Positions 25,634 through 34,149 are shown, numbered from the stretch's first letter. The stretch is DNA of 51,430 nt from Holdemanella biformis DSM 3989 (GCF_000156655.1 NZ_DS996842.1:125785-177214); one strand, 5' to 3'. The notes: generated by a model from the letters alone, not told the origin. Numbers and translations are program-made.

Positions 25634-25656
25634 GACAGGATTTTTTCCTGTCTTTT
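25632..25656 (+). terminator. hisS-aspS operon terminator
   Basis: AAGACAGGA (25632-25640) pairs with TCCTGTCTT (25646-25654) around a T-only loop, followed by more T. Confidence 0.85.
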
Positions 25657-25664
25657 CGTATTTC

Positions 25665-25673
25665 TGCTATAAT
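25665..25673 (+). promoter_or_regulatory. Extended -10 promoter of the AAA-ATPase gene
   Basis: TGCTATAAT lies 19 bases before the ATG at 25693, directly after the aspS terminator, and would give a leader of about a dozen bases. Confidence 0.5.
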
Positions 25674-25692
25674 TATATAGGTGGTGATATAG

Positions 25693-27336
25693 ATGAAGGC
25701 AATTCCAATTGGCATTTCAAATTTTGAAGAACTCAGAAATAATAACTATTATTTTGTTGATAAAACCAATATGATTCAGGAATTTTTAGAAAGAAAAAGC
25801 AAAGTCACATTGATTACGCGTCCTAGGCGTTTTGGAAAGACTCTAAACATGTCTATGATGGCTTCTTTTTTTGATGTTACAAAAGATTCTAAATATATAT
25901 TTGAAAATACAGTGATCATGAATTCTGACTATATAAACGAAATGAATCGATATCCTACTATTTTTATTTCGTTTGCGAATGCGAAAAGAGATAGAGAATC
26001 TATTATCACAACTATAAAAAAACAAATTCTAAGCGAATGGGCAAAATATGAATATGTTTTTAAAAATTTAAATAAATACGATCAAAAAGAACATGATTAT
26101 ATTGAATCTAATTTAATGGATTTTCACAGTAATAATTTAAATGGAATCAATGATGCATTATCATTCTTGATGGAAAGACTCTATGCTTACTATAATAAAC
26201 AAGTCATGGTTTTCATAGATGAATACGATACACCATTTATTGAAGCTCACGTGAATGACTGCTATGAAGAATTACGAGGTGGATTATCAGGTTTACTTCA
26301 TAATTCTTTAAAAACATCGGATTGTTTAAAATATGCACTACTTACTGGAATTCAAAGAGTTGCGAAAGAAAATATTTTTAGTGATCTGAATAATTTAGAT
26401 GTGAATTCGGTACTCGATACTGCTTATAGTGAGTATTTTGGGTTTAATACAGATGAAGTTAATCAATTGTTAAATACGTATGGTTTAACTTTAAATGATG
26501 ATGTTAAATCTATGTATGACGGATACAAAATCGGAAGTATTGATATATATAATCCTTGGTCTATATTAAATTACGCTCAAAAGAAAGAATTAATTCCATA
26601 TTGGATCAATACAAGTGCAAATACAATGATTAAAGAGAATATCAAGAATGCAGATTTAGATTATAAAGATCAATATGAAGATTTAATCAAAAATGGATAT
26701 TTAGATACACAAGTCAATACGCAAACTAGCTTCTATGAAGTGAAAAGCACTCCAAATTTATGGGGATTATTTGTGAATGCGGGATATTTAACAATAGATA
26801 AAGTCATTGATATTACGGATAGCTTCTATCGCATTCGAATTCCAAATCAGGAAGTGAATAGAGAATTTAGAAATTTAACTGAATATTATCTTTCCTTAAA
26901 TGAAGGACAATTAAATCGACTATTACGTTTCTTGATTCAAGAACAACCGGATGAATTTATCAAAGAATATAAAAACATCTTAATGTTACCTAGTTATCAT
27001 GATTTAAAGAATGAAAATAGCTATCATATGATGATGCTTGGGATGTGTTTATGTTTATCTAGAGATTATGAAATTATAAGCAATATGGAAGCTGGAAAAG
27101 GACGTTTTGACCTTGTATTAAAGGCAAAATATAGTAAATCTACTTCTTTTGTATTGGAATTTAAATATTTAAAAGGTACTTCTAAAAATTTAGAATCCGA
27201 TCTTGATAATCTAACAAATGAAGAAATTGAACAGATTCAATCTAAAAATTACTCGTTTGATTTAAAAGAAGAAGTGATTTATATAGGATTAGCTCATCAT
27301 GGAAAAGATATTAAGATGAAATGGGTTGAAAGATAG
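25693..27336 (+). CDS. AAA-ATPase-like protein with C-terminal PD-(D/E)XK nuclease fold
   Basis: This 547-residue protein belongs to a family expanded in gut anaerobes. An AAA-ATPase-like domain is fused to a PD-(D/E)XK nuclease-superfamily domain. The N-terminus PIGISNFEELR and YYFVDKT is diagnostic, with the P-loop variant RPRRFGKTLNMSM near residues 43-55, Walker B VMVFIDEYDTP near 170-180, and YDGYKIG and NPWSILNY further on. The C-terminal domain has GRFDLVLKAK and FVLEFKYLKG, the Asp and Glu-x-Lys of the nuclease core. The biological role of the family is not established. It stands as a single gene with its own promoter and terminator. Confidence 0.82.
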   Translation: MKAIPIGISNFEELRNNNYYFVDKTNMIQEFLERKSKVTLITRPRRFGKTLNMSMMASFFDVTKDSKYIFENTVIMNSDYINEMNRYPTIFISFANAKRDRESIITTIKKQILSEWAKYEYVFKNLNKYDQKEHDYIESNLMDFHSNNLNGINDALSFLMERLYAYYNKQVMVFIDEYDTPFIEAHVNDCYEELRGGLSGLLHNSLKTSDCLKYALLTGIQRVAKENIFSDLNNLDVNSVLDTAYSEYFGFNTDEVNQLLNTYGLTLNDDVKSMYDGYKIGSIDIYNPWSILNYAQKKELIPYWINTSANTMIKENIKNADLDYKDQYEDLIKNGYLDTQVNTQTSFYEVKSTPNLWGLFVNAGYLTIDKVIDITDSFYRIRIPNQEVNREFRNLTEYYLSLNEGQLNRLLRFLIQEQPDEFIKEYKNILMLPSYHDLKNENSYHMMMLGMCLCLSRDYEIISNMEAGKGRFDLVLKAKYSKSTSFVLEFKYLKGTSKNLESDLDNLTNEEIEQIQSKNYSFDLKEEVIYIGLAHHGKDIKMKWVER

Positions 27337-27342
27337 GCTTAT

Positions 27343-27370
27343 ATGCGGTACTTAGGTACTGCATTTTTTT
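27343..27370 (+). terminator. Terminator of the AAA-ATPase gene
   Basis: ATGCGGTAC (27343-27351) pairs with GTACTGCAT (27356-27364), with one G-T pair, and runs into seven T. Confidence 0.85.
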
Positions 27371-27373
27371 CGT

Positions 27374-27401
27374 AAAAAAAAACAAGTCATCTAGACTTGT
27401 T
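27374..27401 (-). terminator. Terminator of the HD-domain gene
   Basis: AACAAGTC (27381-27388) pairs with GACTTGTT (27394-27401), followed on the minus strand by a long U run. It overlaps the stop codon of the HD-domain gene. Confidence 0.8.
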
Positions 27402-27972
27402 CATCTAAAAAATATGTAGCCTCCATATCGGCAGTACTTAACGCAAAGGCTAAAGGGAACATCTCAAAAGCTTTCCCCACATTATTAACAGGATCACTTC
27501 CAGAAAATCCCATATGATAACGAATCGCAAACGCTTCTTCTCGTGTTATGCGCATAAATGGTTGAATCATGTATACACTTTTTTCACCATGACCAAAAGG
27601 AATGTCATCTTCAAATTCAAATACATCCACTTGCCGCCACTGCCCATCGATTTTTTTGTTTCTTGTACCTTTTTTATAGACATTGATCTTACATACATCA
27701 TGAAGTAAGGCGACAAGCGCAATGGTTTCATCACTATAGCTCATCTTATAAATTTCTTTTACTCTTTGTCTATCTAGATAATCCTTTAAACAATGATAGA
27801 CATGCACACTATGCGCACATAGGCCACCTTCCATGTTGCCATGAAAACGTGTGCTTGCAGGTGCTGTAAAAAAATCAGAGTGAGGACCTTCTAGAAATTC
27901 TAGAAAGGCATCGGCACCTTCACGATGGATATTTTCTTTATAGATTTGAATAAATTCTTCTTTTGCGTTCAT
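27391..27972 (-). CDS. HD-domain phosphohydrolase
   Basis: This 193-residue protein has the HD metal-site pattern: His54 in LCAHSVHVY, His91-Asp92 in LLHDVCKIN, and HGEKS further on. Such proteins are metal-dependent phosphohydrolases acting on nucleotides or nucleic acids. The N-terminal part (KEEFIQIYKENIHREGADAFLEFLE) is helical. The substrate cannot be told; hydrolases of this size occur alone in many Firmicutes genomes. It is transcribed leftward from a point close to the end of the small-RNA gene, and I see no strong ribosome site before the ATG. Confidence 0.75.
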   Translation of the reverse strand: MNAKEEFIQIYKENIHREGADAFLEFLEGPHSDFFTAPASTRFHGNMEGGLCAHSVHVYHCLKDYLDRQRVKEIYKMSYSDETIALVALLHDVCKINVYKKGTRNKKIDGQWRQVDVFEFEDDIPFGHGEKSVYMIQPFMRITREEAFAIRYHMGFSGSDPVNNVGKAFEMFPLAFALSTADMEATYFLDEQV

Positions 27973-27986
27973 ACTTTTTACCTATT

Positions 27987-28141
27987 TAAAAAGCCTAAGA
28001 ACATGAGATCTTTCCCTGTTAAGTACAGGTGGGTAATCTGTGAACAGCATTAGGATCCCCACGCGTAGCGGGTCTTCAACACAACAATTCAACATCCGAT
28101 TTCCCTTATCTCGAGTGTAGGAAAAATTAATGTCCTTAGGC
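27987..28141 (-). ncRNA. ssrS: Small RNA, candidate 6S RNA
   Basis: A minus-strand promoter (TTGTAT 28176-28171, 17-base spacer, TATTAT 28153-28148) would start a transcript at 28141. Its first 12 bases, GCCTAAGGACAT, pair with ATGTTCTTAGGC (28004-27993) near the 3' end, followed by a U run, giving an RNA of about 155 bases closed by a long terminal stem. Inside there is a second pairing (GAGAT with AUCUC), a 3'-side hairpin (CCUGU-ACUUA-ACAGG) and an apical hairpin (CCCGC with GCGUGGG). This resembles 6S RNA, which mimics an open promoter and binds sigma-A RNA polymerase. The length is slightly short and no open reading frame is evident. Confidence 0.55.
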
Positions 28142-28179
28142 ATTTTTATAATAGCGAACTTCATAATAGAATACAAGTC

Positions 28180-28236
28180 TTGACATTTTAGTATGAAATG
28201 TGCATAGTTGCAAGTGCCTTTAAAAACAAGTAGAAT
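28180..28236 (+). promoter_or_regulatory. Tandem promoters of truB
   Basis: P1 is TTGACA (28180-28185), a 17-base spacer and CATAGT (28203-28208). P2 is TTGCAA (28208-28213), a 17-base spacer and TAGAAT (28231-28236). P2 would leave a leader of only about 9 bases. The small RNA gene diverges from here. Confidence 0.55.
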
Positions 28237-28251
28237 ATAAAAGGTGAAATT

Positions 28252-29076
28252 ATGGATGGAATTTTAATTATTGATAAACCGTATGGTATGACAAGCCATG
28301 ATGTTGTAAATTGGCTTCGAAAAAAATATAAACAAAAAAAATTTGGGCACACAGGAACATTAGATCCTAACGCAACAGGCGTTTTGGTGGTTCTTTGTGG
28401 AAAGTCTTGTAAGTTACTTCAGTTTTTAAGTGATACAGATAAAGAATATATTGGTCAGATTGAATTTGGAAAAAGCACTTCTACCGATGATATTTGGGGT
28501 GAAGTAGAAGCTGAAAAAGAGGTGAATTTGGATTTTTCTTTTTCAGAGGAACTACAAAAATTTGTTGGAAAGAACCATCAATTGGTGCCAAAAACTTCAA
28601 ATAAAAAAGTGAATGGTAAAAAATTAATGGATTATCAAAGAGAGGGGCTTGAAGTTCCTAAAGTCTATAGCGATATTGAAATCTATTCAATGGAAGATTT
28701 AGGGGATTATCGTTTTAGAGTGGCTTGTTCAAGTGGAACGTATGTTCGTAGTATTTGTCGAGATTTGGCTTTAAACACAAATAATTTGGGTTGTATGAAA
28801 AGCTTAAGACGAACTAAAGTGGGACGCTTTACAATTGATCAGGCACAGACTCTAGAAGATTTAGAAACACAAGAGCCTATCTTATATCCTTCAATTTATG
28901 TATTGGATCATTTGGATAAAATCAATTATCAGCCGATTGAAGACGTGTATCAGGGAAAACGTATTCGCTTAGATAATTCCAACAATGAAGTTTGTATCTT
29001 AGATGCAGGAAAGCCTATCGCAATTTATGAAAAAGAGCGTGAAGGCTTATTTAAAAGTAAAAGAGGTCTATGGTAA
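28252..29076 (+). CDS. truB: tRNA pseudouridine-55 synthase
   Basis: TruB makes the universal pseudouridine 55 in the T-loop of tRNAs. It starts with the family signature DGILIIDKPYGMTSHDVV, and the catalytic Asp38 is in GHTGTLDPNATGVL. Further conserved parts are VPKTSNKKVNGKK and the CSSGTYVRSICRDL segment. The protein has 274 residues. AAGGTGA lies just ahead of the ATG. The stop overlaps the ribF start (TAATG), and truB-ribF coupling is very common in bacteria. Confidence 0.94.
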   Translation: MDGILIIDKPYGMTSHDVVNWLRKKYKQKKFGHTGTLDPNATGVLVVLCGKSCKLLQFLSDTDKEYIGQIEFGKSTSTDDIWGEVEAEKEVNLDFSFSEELQKFVGKNHQLVPKTSNKKVNGKKLMDYQREGLEVPKVYSDIEIYSMEDLGDYRFRVACSSGTYVRSICRDLALNTNNLGCMKSLRRTKVGRFTIDQAQTLEDLETQEPILYPSIYVLDHLDKINYQPIEDVYQGKRIRLDNSNNEVCILDAGKPIAIYEKEREGLFKSKRGLW

Positions 29077-30062
29077 TGGAAGTGATTCGTATTGATTATT
29101 TGAATGTTCCAAAAGATTTATTAAAAAGCTCTTGTTGTATTGGCTTCTTTGATGGTTTACATACGGGGCATCAAGCGTTGTTAGACAATTGTATTTTGAA
29201 GGCAAAAGAATTGGGCGTTCAAAGTGGATTGATTACATTTGATCCAGATCCTTGGAAAATCTTCTTTCCAGATCGCGTATGTAGACATATCACTACACTT
29301 GAAGATCGAATTCATTTGGCAAGTGCAATGGGAATTGAAGTGATGTATGTTATTACTTTTTCTAAGGATTTTGCCGCTTTAGATGTAGATGCATTTCACC
29401 TCTTGTTACAAAAGATGAATGTATGTCATATCACTTGTGGCTTTGATTTTAAATATGCTTCTAAAAATTCTGGGAATGTTCATACTTTACAAAATCAAGA
29501 TTATTTCAATGTATCTGTGATTGATAGTGTGAATTCAAAAAATGAGAAGATTTCATCAAGTCGTATTGAGCCGTTGATTCAAAGTGGCAAGATCGATTTG
29601 GCCAATGAATTATTGGGATATATGTATTCGATTGAAGGAATCATTGAACATGGTTTCAAAAGGGGAAGCACCTTATTAAAATTTCCTACCGCAAATCTTG
29701 GGGCAAATGCTGATTATTTAGTTCCATCTAGTGGTGTTTATGCAGGCTTTGTTTGTGTGAATGATACATTTTATGGAGCTATGATCAATGTAGGAAACAA
29801 TCCGACTTTTGAAAATAAAAAAGTTTCGATTGAAGCACATATCTTTGATTTTGATCAAGACATTTATGATCAAAGAGTTCGTTTCTTTTTCTTAAAAAAG
29901 ACACGAAATGAAATTCGCTTTAATGGGTTTGAAGAGTTAAAGAAACAATTAGAGAGTGATATTATTACTTGTAAAAAAGTGATTTCACGTGAAAAGATGT
30001 ATGTTCAAAAAACAGCTGTACTTTGGGATGCGAAAGTTTTTGAGTTTAAATCACTTTTTTGA
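29076..30062 (+). CDS. ribF: Bifunctional riboflavin kinase/FMN adenylyltransferase
   Basis: RibF phosphorylates riboflavin to FMN and adenylates it to FAD, supplying the cofactor for Bcd and EtfAB among others. The N-terminal adenylyltransferase domain has GFFDGLHTGHQALL with the HxGH motif, and LITFDPDP. The C-terminal kinase domain contains RGSTLLKFPTANLG, PSSGVYAGF and INVGNNPTF. The length is 328 residues from ATG 29076, which overlaps the truB stop and lies 8 bases after AGAGGT; ATG 29070 is too close to the ribosome site. Confidence 0.93.
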   Translation: MEVIRIDYLNVPKDLLKSSCCIGFFDGLHTGHQALLDNCILKAKELGVQSGLITFDPDPWKIFFPDRVCRHITTLEDRIHLASAMGIEVMYVITFSKDFAALDVDAFHLLLQKMNVCHITCGFDFKYASKNSGNVHTLQNQDYFNVSVIDSVNSKNEKISSSRIEPLIQSGKIDLANELLGYMYSIEGIIEHGFKRGSTLLKFPTANLGANADYLVPSSGVYAGFVCVNDTFYGAMINVGNNPTFENKKVSIEAHIFDFDQDIYDQRVRFFFLKKTRNEIRFNGFEELKKQLESDIITCKKVISREKMYVQKTAVLWDAKVFEFKSLF

Positions 30063-30068
30063 TATACT
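30040..30068 (+). promoter_or_regulatory. Promoter of the Asp23-like gene
   Basis: TTGAGT (30040-30045) and TATACT (30063-30068) are separated by 17 bases. The -35 lies in the end of ribF. Confidence 0.6.
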
Positions 30069-30091
30069 AAAAGAGAAGTGAAGGTGAAATT

Positions 30092-30421
30092 ATGGCGAAA
30101 GAATATATTGAACTAGAACCAGGTAATGAATATGGTGTTATTTCTTTAAATAAGACAGTTTTTTCAACAATTGCACAGAATGTAATTGAAGAAGATGAAA
30201 ACGTTCAAATTGCCCAAGGAACAAAACCATTTAAGACGGGAATTGTCACAAAAGTGGATGATAATAAATTGACATTATCCATTCCTGTTAAAGTCAATCA
30301 CAAGGCAAATGTGAGTGATGTATGTTTAAATCTACAAAACAAGATCTTTGAAAGTATTTCTTATATGACCGACTTTAAACCTGAAGCCATCGAAATTCAG
30401 GTTACTGGATTTATTTTTTAA
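30092..30421 (+). CDS. Asp23/Gls24 family envelope stress protein
   Basis: This 109-residue acidic protein fits the Asp23/Gls24 family: EYGVISLNKTVFSTIAQNVIEEDENV, a central KLTLSIPVKVNHKANVSDVCLNLQNKIFESISYMTDFKPEAIEI cut into the usual beta-alpha pattern, and a terminal VTGFIF. Family members are membrane-associated or cytoplasmic proteins tied to cell-envelope stress, and the short nusB-linked type is found beside nusB in many Firmicutes. It has its own promoter and terminator, with nusB one gene downstream. No membrane segment is present. Confidence 0.78.
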   Translation: MAKEYIELEPGNEYGVISLNKTVFSTIAQNVIEEDENVQIAQGTKPFKTGIVTKVDDNKLTLSIPVKVNHKANVSDVCLNLQNKIFESISYMTDFKPEAIEIQVTGFIF

Positions 30422-30450
30422 GGAAATCTTTCAAAGGTTTCCTTTTTTTA
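30420..30450 (+). terminator. Terminator of the Asp23-like gene
   Basis: AAGGAAA (30420-30426) pairs with TTTCCTT (30438-30444), with an inner CTTT-C-AAAG helix, then seven T. It begins at the stop codon. Confidence 0.8.
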
Positions 30451-30456
30451 AAATTT

Positions 30457-31353
30457 ATGAGTGTATCTTTTGAAAATTATCTTGTGGTAGGTATTAGTTC
30501 AAGGGCTTTGTTTAATTTGGAAAAAGAAAATGAAGTTTTTGAAAAAGAAGGATTGGATGCATATCGTGAATATCAAATAGTTCATGAAAATGATGTATTA
30601 AGTCCTGGAAGTGGTTTTGGGTTAGTAAAAAACTTATTAAACATCAATAAACTAGCTAAACGAAAATTGGTTGAAGTAATCGTTATGTCTAGAAATAGTG
30701 CGGATACGTCATTACGTATAATCCATTCACTTGAGCACTATGATATGGATATTGGTCGTATGGTTTTAAGTGGTGGAGAAGACATCAGTCGATATTTATC
30801 GGCTTTTGGTGTCGATTTATTCTTGTCATGTAATGAAAATGATGTATCGAATGCGATCCATGCTGGTTTTGCGGCCGGTATGATCTATGCCAGAGATACA
30901 AAATATAACTTTCCAGATCATCAGATTCGTATTGCCTTTGATGCAGATGCCGTATTATTTTCGGCAGAATCTGAAAAGATCTATCAGGAACATGGTTTAG
31001 AAGCTTTTACTGAAAATGAAATTCTAAATCAAGATGTGGCCTTAAAAAAAGGTCCTATGGCTTCGTTATTAAAGAGTTTATCTTGGCTTCAAAATGAAAC
31101 GAAAGATTTAAATGTATTAAGAACAGCTATAGTCACAGCCCGAAATAAAGATACGGGAGTTCGTGTGATTAAGACTTTAAGAGCATGGAATATTGTCGTA
31201 GATGAAGTATTCTTTATGCAAGGTGCTAAAAAAGCAGATGTCTTAGCTTGTTTTGGCGCCAATATATTTTTTGATGATCAAGACGTGCACGCACTACCTG
31301 CAAGTGATGTAGTACCAAGTGCTCGTGTACCATATAGAGAAGGAGAAATGTAA
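30457..31353 (+). CDS. 5'-nucleotidase, cytosolic cN-I family
   Basis: This 298-residue protein matches the cN-I type 5'-nucleotidase family, which removes phosphate from nucleoside monophosphates such as AMP. The recognised pattern is LVVGISSRALFNLE, then EYQIVHENDVLSPGSGFGLVK, the repeated EVIVMSRNSADTSLRI and AIVTARNKDTGVRVI halves, and IAFDADAVLFSAESE with the DxDxV core. The ATG at 30457 fits the family start, but no ribosome site precedes it; only 13 bases separate it from the terminator stem. Translation initiation is therefore unclear. nusB starts at the base after its stop. Confidence 0.8.
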   Translation: MSVSFENYLVVGISSRALFNLEKENEVFEKEGLDAYREYQIVHENDVLSPGSGFGLVKNLLNINKLAKRKLVEVIVMSRNSADTSLRIIHSLEHYDMDIGRMVLSGGEDISRYLSAFGVDLFLSCNENDVSNAIHAGFAAGMIYARDTKYNFPDHQIRIAFDADAVLFSAESEKIYQEHGLEAFTENEILNQDVALKKGPMASLLKSLSWLQNETKDLNVLRTAIVTARNKDTGVRVIKTLRAWNIVVDEVFFMQGAKKADVLACFGANIFFDDQDVHALPASDVVPSARVPYREGEM

Positions 31354-31731
31354 ATGAATAGACATGAACAACGTGTAGTTGCGATGCAAAGTGTGTATCA
31401 ACACTTATTATTAGGAAAGGATATTCGTAAATGTGTATTTGACGTAATGAAAGGTTCAAATGACATTGATGGATATTTATACAGTTTAACAATGGGAACA
31501 ATCGAAAACAAAGAAGCATTTGAACAAAAAATCAATGAATTATTACGAGACGATTGGGATTTTGATCGTTTAAGTATGTTAGAACAAGCTATTTTATTAA
31601 TTTCTTTCCAGGAAATTTTGGCTAACGATACGCCAAAGGCTGTTGTCATTAATGAAGCTATAACACTGGCAAAAAAATATTGCGATGACAACTCATACAA
31701 ATTATTAAATGGAGTTCTTGATCAACTATGA
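31354..31731 (+). CDS. nusB: Transcription antitermination factor NusB
   Basis: NusB binds boxA RNA with ribosomal protein S10 to stop early termination in rRNA operons. The 125-residue all-helical protein has the normal layout: RHEQRVVAMQSVYQHLL at the start, WDFDRLSMLEQAILLISFQEI in the middle, and VVINEAITLAKKYCDDNSYKLLNGVLDQL at the end. GAAGGAG lies ahead of the ATG, which directly follows the nucleotidase stop. The stop overlaps the xseA start by 4 bases. Confidence 0.93.
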   Translation: MNRHEQRVVAMQSVYQHLLLGKDIRKCVFDVMKGSNDIDGYLYSLTMGTIENKEAFEQKINELLRDDWDFDRLSMLEQAILLISFQEILANDTPKAVVINEAITLAKKYCDDNSYKLLNGVLDQL

Positions 31732-33059
31732 GAAATGAAATGGTTGTAAGTATTTCAAGTGTTATTGCTCGTATTAAAAATATATTAACACAAACGATGG
31801 ATCTAGACGGTATCTGGATTCAAGGTGAAATCAGCAACCTGACAAAACATAGGTCTGGCCACTATTATTTTTCTTTAAAAGATAAAAGTGGTGAAATGAG
31901 TTGTGTTATGTTTTCAAGCTATGTATCGCGATTAAATTTTAATGTACAAGAAGGCATGCGCGTTTTAGTTTCAGGAAGCATTAATGTATATGAACAAAGA
32001 GGAAGTTTACAGCTTGTCATTCGTCAAATGAAACAAGATGGTTTAGGAGATCTTTATTTAGAGTTTGAAAAGAGAAAACAAGATCTTTTAAAAGCTGGTT
32101 ATTTTGATGCGAATCACAAAAAAGCTAAACCTGAATATATTGAAAATATTGGTGTAATTACAGGCGCAGGTACTGCTGCATTACAAGATGTCTTGTCTAC
32201 AATTCAAAAGCGTTGGCCGATGATGAAAGTCACTTTATACCCTAGTTTAGTGCAAGGTAATTTTGCGCCTAAAAGTTTGATTCAATCTTTGAAAAAGGCA
32301 GATACTTTTGGACATGATGCCTTATTGATTGTTCGTGGTGGAGGAAGTTTTGAGGACTTGTTTTGTTTTAACGATGTAGAGCTTATAAAGACAATTTATA
32401 ACTTGAATACATATATTGTCAGTGGTGTAGGCCATGAAGTAGATACAACTCTATGTGATTTAGTATGTGATCATAGAAGTGTTACGCCTACAGCAGCTGC
32501 TCAATGGGTTACTTTCGATCAATATGATGTGATGAATAAAATTGCAAAAGATAAAGAATTGCTTTATCGAAATATGTCTTTGATTTTAAATGGCTATAAA
32601 TCAAAATTAGAACAGTACAAGAGTCATCCGTATTTAAAAGATCCAAAAGCTTTTATTGTAGATAAACAATTAAAATTGGATGCATATCATACACAAATGG
32701 AACATGCACTTTCTTTAGAACTTCAAAAGATGAATTTAATTAAGAATTATAAGCATCAACTTGCTTTTAATATGAGTCAAATTCTTAAAGATTCCAAACA
32801 AAAACTTTCTATAATTCCTGAAAAACTTGAAGTTAGTATGCAAAATAAAATTCAAGAGAAAAGACATCTACTCATGCGTGATTGTGCTTTATTGGATGCC
32901 TATTCGCCTTTAAAAGTGCTTTCAAGAGGGTATAGTATTTCTAAAGTGGAAGATAAAGTTGTTAAAAGTATCCGTGATGTCAAAAGTGATGATATAATGA
33001 TAACTAGAGTGCATGATGGTGTAATAACATCTCGTATTGCATCGTGCAAGGAGGAATAA
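31728..33059 (+). CDS. xseA: Exodeoxyribonuclease VII large subunit
   Basis: XseA is the catalytic subunit of exonuclease VII, which degrades single-stranded DNA from both ends. The N-terminal OB-fold (GIWIQGEISNLTKHRSGHYYFSLKDK) binds DNA. The catalytic region has GVITGAGTAALQDVLSTIQKRWP, LLIVRGGGSFEDLFCFND and SGVGHEVDTTLCD. A long coiled-coil C-terminal half follows. The 443 residues are full length. It overlaps nusB by 4 bases, and xseB starts one base after its stop. Confidence 0.94.
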   Translation: MRNEMVVSISSVIARIKNILTQTMDLDGIWIQGEISNLTKHRSGHYYFSLKDKSGEMSCVMFSSYVSRLNFNVQEGMRVLVSGSINVYEQRGSLQLVIRQMKQDGLGDLYLEFEKRKQDLLKAGYFDANHKKAKPEYIENIGVITGAGTAALQDVLSTIQKRWPMMKVTLYPSLVQGNFAPKSLIQSLKKADTFGHDALLIVRGGGSFEDLFCFNDVELIKTIYNLNTYIVSGVGHEVDTTLCDLVCDHRSVTPTAAAQWVTFDQYDVMNKIAKDKELLYRNMSLILNGYKSKLEQYKSHPYLKDPKAFIVDKQLKLDAYHTQMEHALSLELQKMNLIKNYKHQLAFNMSQILKDSKQKLSIIPEKLEVSMQNKIQEKRHLLMRDCALLDAYSPLKVLSRGYSISKVEDKVVKSIRDVKSDDIMITRVHDGVITSRIASCKEE

Positions 33060-33060
33060 A

Positions 33061-33270
33061 ATGGCCGCAAAACAATTGAAATTTCAAGAAGCCATGAAAC
33101 GATTAGATGAAATTGTGGCTTTACTTAATAATAATGAATTAGAACTTGAAGAGGCAATGTCATTATTTGAAGAGGGTTTAAAGTTAAGCGCTCAATGTGA
33201 GAAACAATTAAAGAAATTTGAAACGAAAATGGATCAGTTGATGGAGGTGAATCAAGATGTTGATGAATAA
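33061..33270 (+). CDS. xseB: Exodeoxyribonuclease VII small subunit
   Basis: XseB is the small helical subunit that wraps the XseA coiled coil. The 69 residues show the standard FQEAMKRLDEIVALLNNNELELEEAMSLFEEGLKLSAQCEKQL, divided over two helices. AAGGAGG lies before ATG 33061, which rules out the upstream in-frame start at 33037. The end overlaps the ispA start by 14 bases, consistent with translational coupling. Confidence 0.93.
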   Translation: MAAKQLKFQEAMKRLDEIVALLNNNELELEEAMSLFEEGLKLSAQCEKQLKKFETKMDQLMEVNQDVDE

Positions 33271-34105
33271 AGAATTTGAAGATTATCTATTAGTACGTGT
33301 ACAAGAAAATGATGATAGTCGTACAAAAGATGCGATGGCTTATTCATTAATGAATGGTGGAAAAAGAGTACGTCCTATGTTGTTGTTTTCTGTACTAGAA
33401 GGCTATGGAATGGATGCTCATGTTGGATATCCTTGTGCTTGTGCCATTGAAATGATTCATACTTATTCATTAGTACATGATGATCTTCCAGCTATGGATA
33501 ACGATGATTTGCGTCGTGGTAAACCGAGTTGTCATAAAGCCTATGATGAGGCAACGGCTATTCTTGCAGGGGATGGACTACTTACCAAAGCTTTTGAAGT
33601 CGTACTTGATAGTGAATGTAGTGCGAAACAAAAAGTGGCATTAGTTAAAGCACTTTCTTGGTATGCAGGTATTGATGGTATGATCTATGGTCAAACATTA
33701 GATTTGCAGGCTGAAAATGATACAAATCCAACATTTGCCCTTTTGCAAGAAATTGATCACTATAAGACAAGTAAATTATTAACTTTGCCTTTAGTATGTG
33801 GTTGTATTTTAGCGAATAAATTTGACGACATTGACCATTTCCGTAAGATTGGTCTTGTGTTAGGGTTGGAATTTCAGATGCAAGATGATATTTTAGATGT
33901 TGTTGGTAGTGAAGAAGTGGTTGGAAAATCATTGAGTGATGAAGATAATCATAAAGTAACAGCTGTATCTTTATTAGGTCTTGAAGGAGCTAAGGATATG
34001 GTTAAAAGTTATGATGAAACCATTCGTAAATCTTTAGATAAAGTCAGTTGTGATGTAACTTCACTAACAAAAGTATTGGATACTTTATTAAAGCGTACAT
34101 ATTAA
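33257..34105 (+). CDS. ispA: Polyprenyl (farnesyl/geranyl) diphosphate synthase
   Basis: This is a trans-isoprenyl diphosphate synthase that extends dimethylallyl diphosphate with isopentenyl diphosphate to C10-C15 products, feeding undecaprenyl phosphate and quinone-type lipids. Both aspartate-rich motifs are visible: DDLPAMDNDD (75-84) and DDILD near residue 217, with GGKRVRP for substrate binding. The length is 282 residues. GGAGGTG lies 7 bases before ATG 33257, inside the end of xseB. The chain length is inferred from the genetic context (xseB-ispA-dxs), not proven. Confidence 0.9.
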   Translation: MLMNKEFEDYLLVRVQENDDSRTKDAMAYSLMNGGKRVRPMLLFSVLEGYGMDAHVGYPCACAIEMIHTYSLVHDDLPAMDNDDLRRGKPSCHKAYDEATAILAGDGLLTKAFEVVLDSECSAKQKVALVKALSWYAGIDGMIYGQTLDLQAENDTNPTFALLQEIDHYKTSKLLTLPLVCGCILANKFDDIDHFRKIGLVLGLEFQMQDDILDVVGSEEVVGKSLSDEDNHKVTAVSLLGLEGAKDMVKSYDETIRKSLDKVSCDVTSLTKVLDTLLKRTY

Positions 34106-34149
34106 TATATGGAATTTCTTTGAAAAAAGGGGTATATTAATAATAGCTA

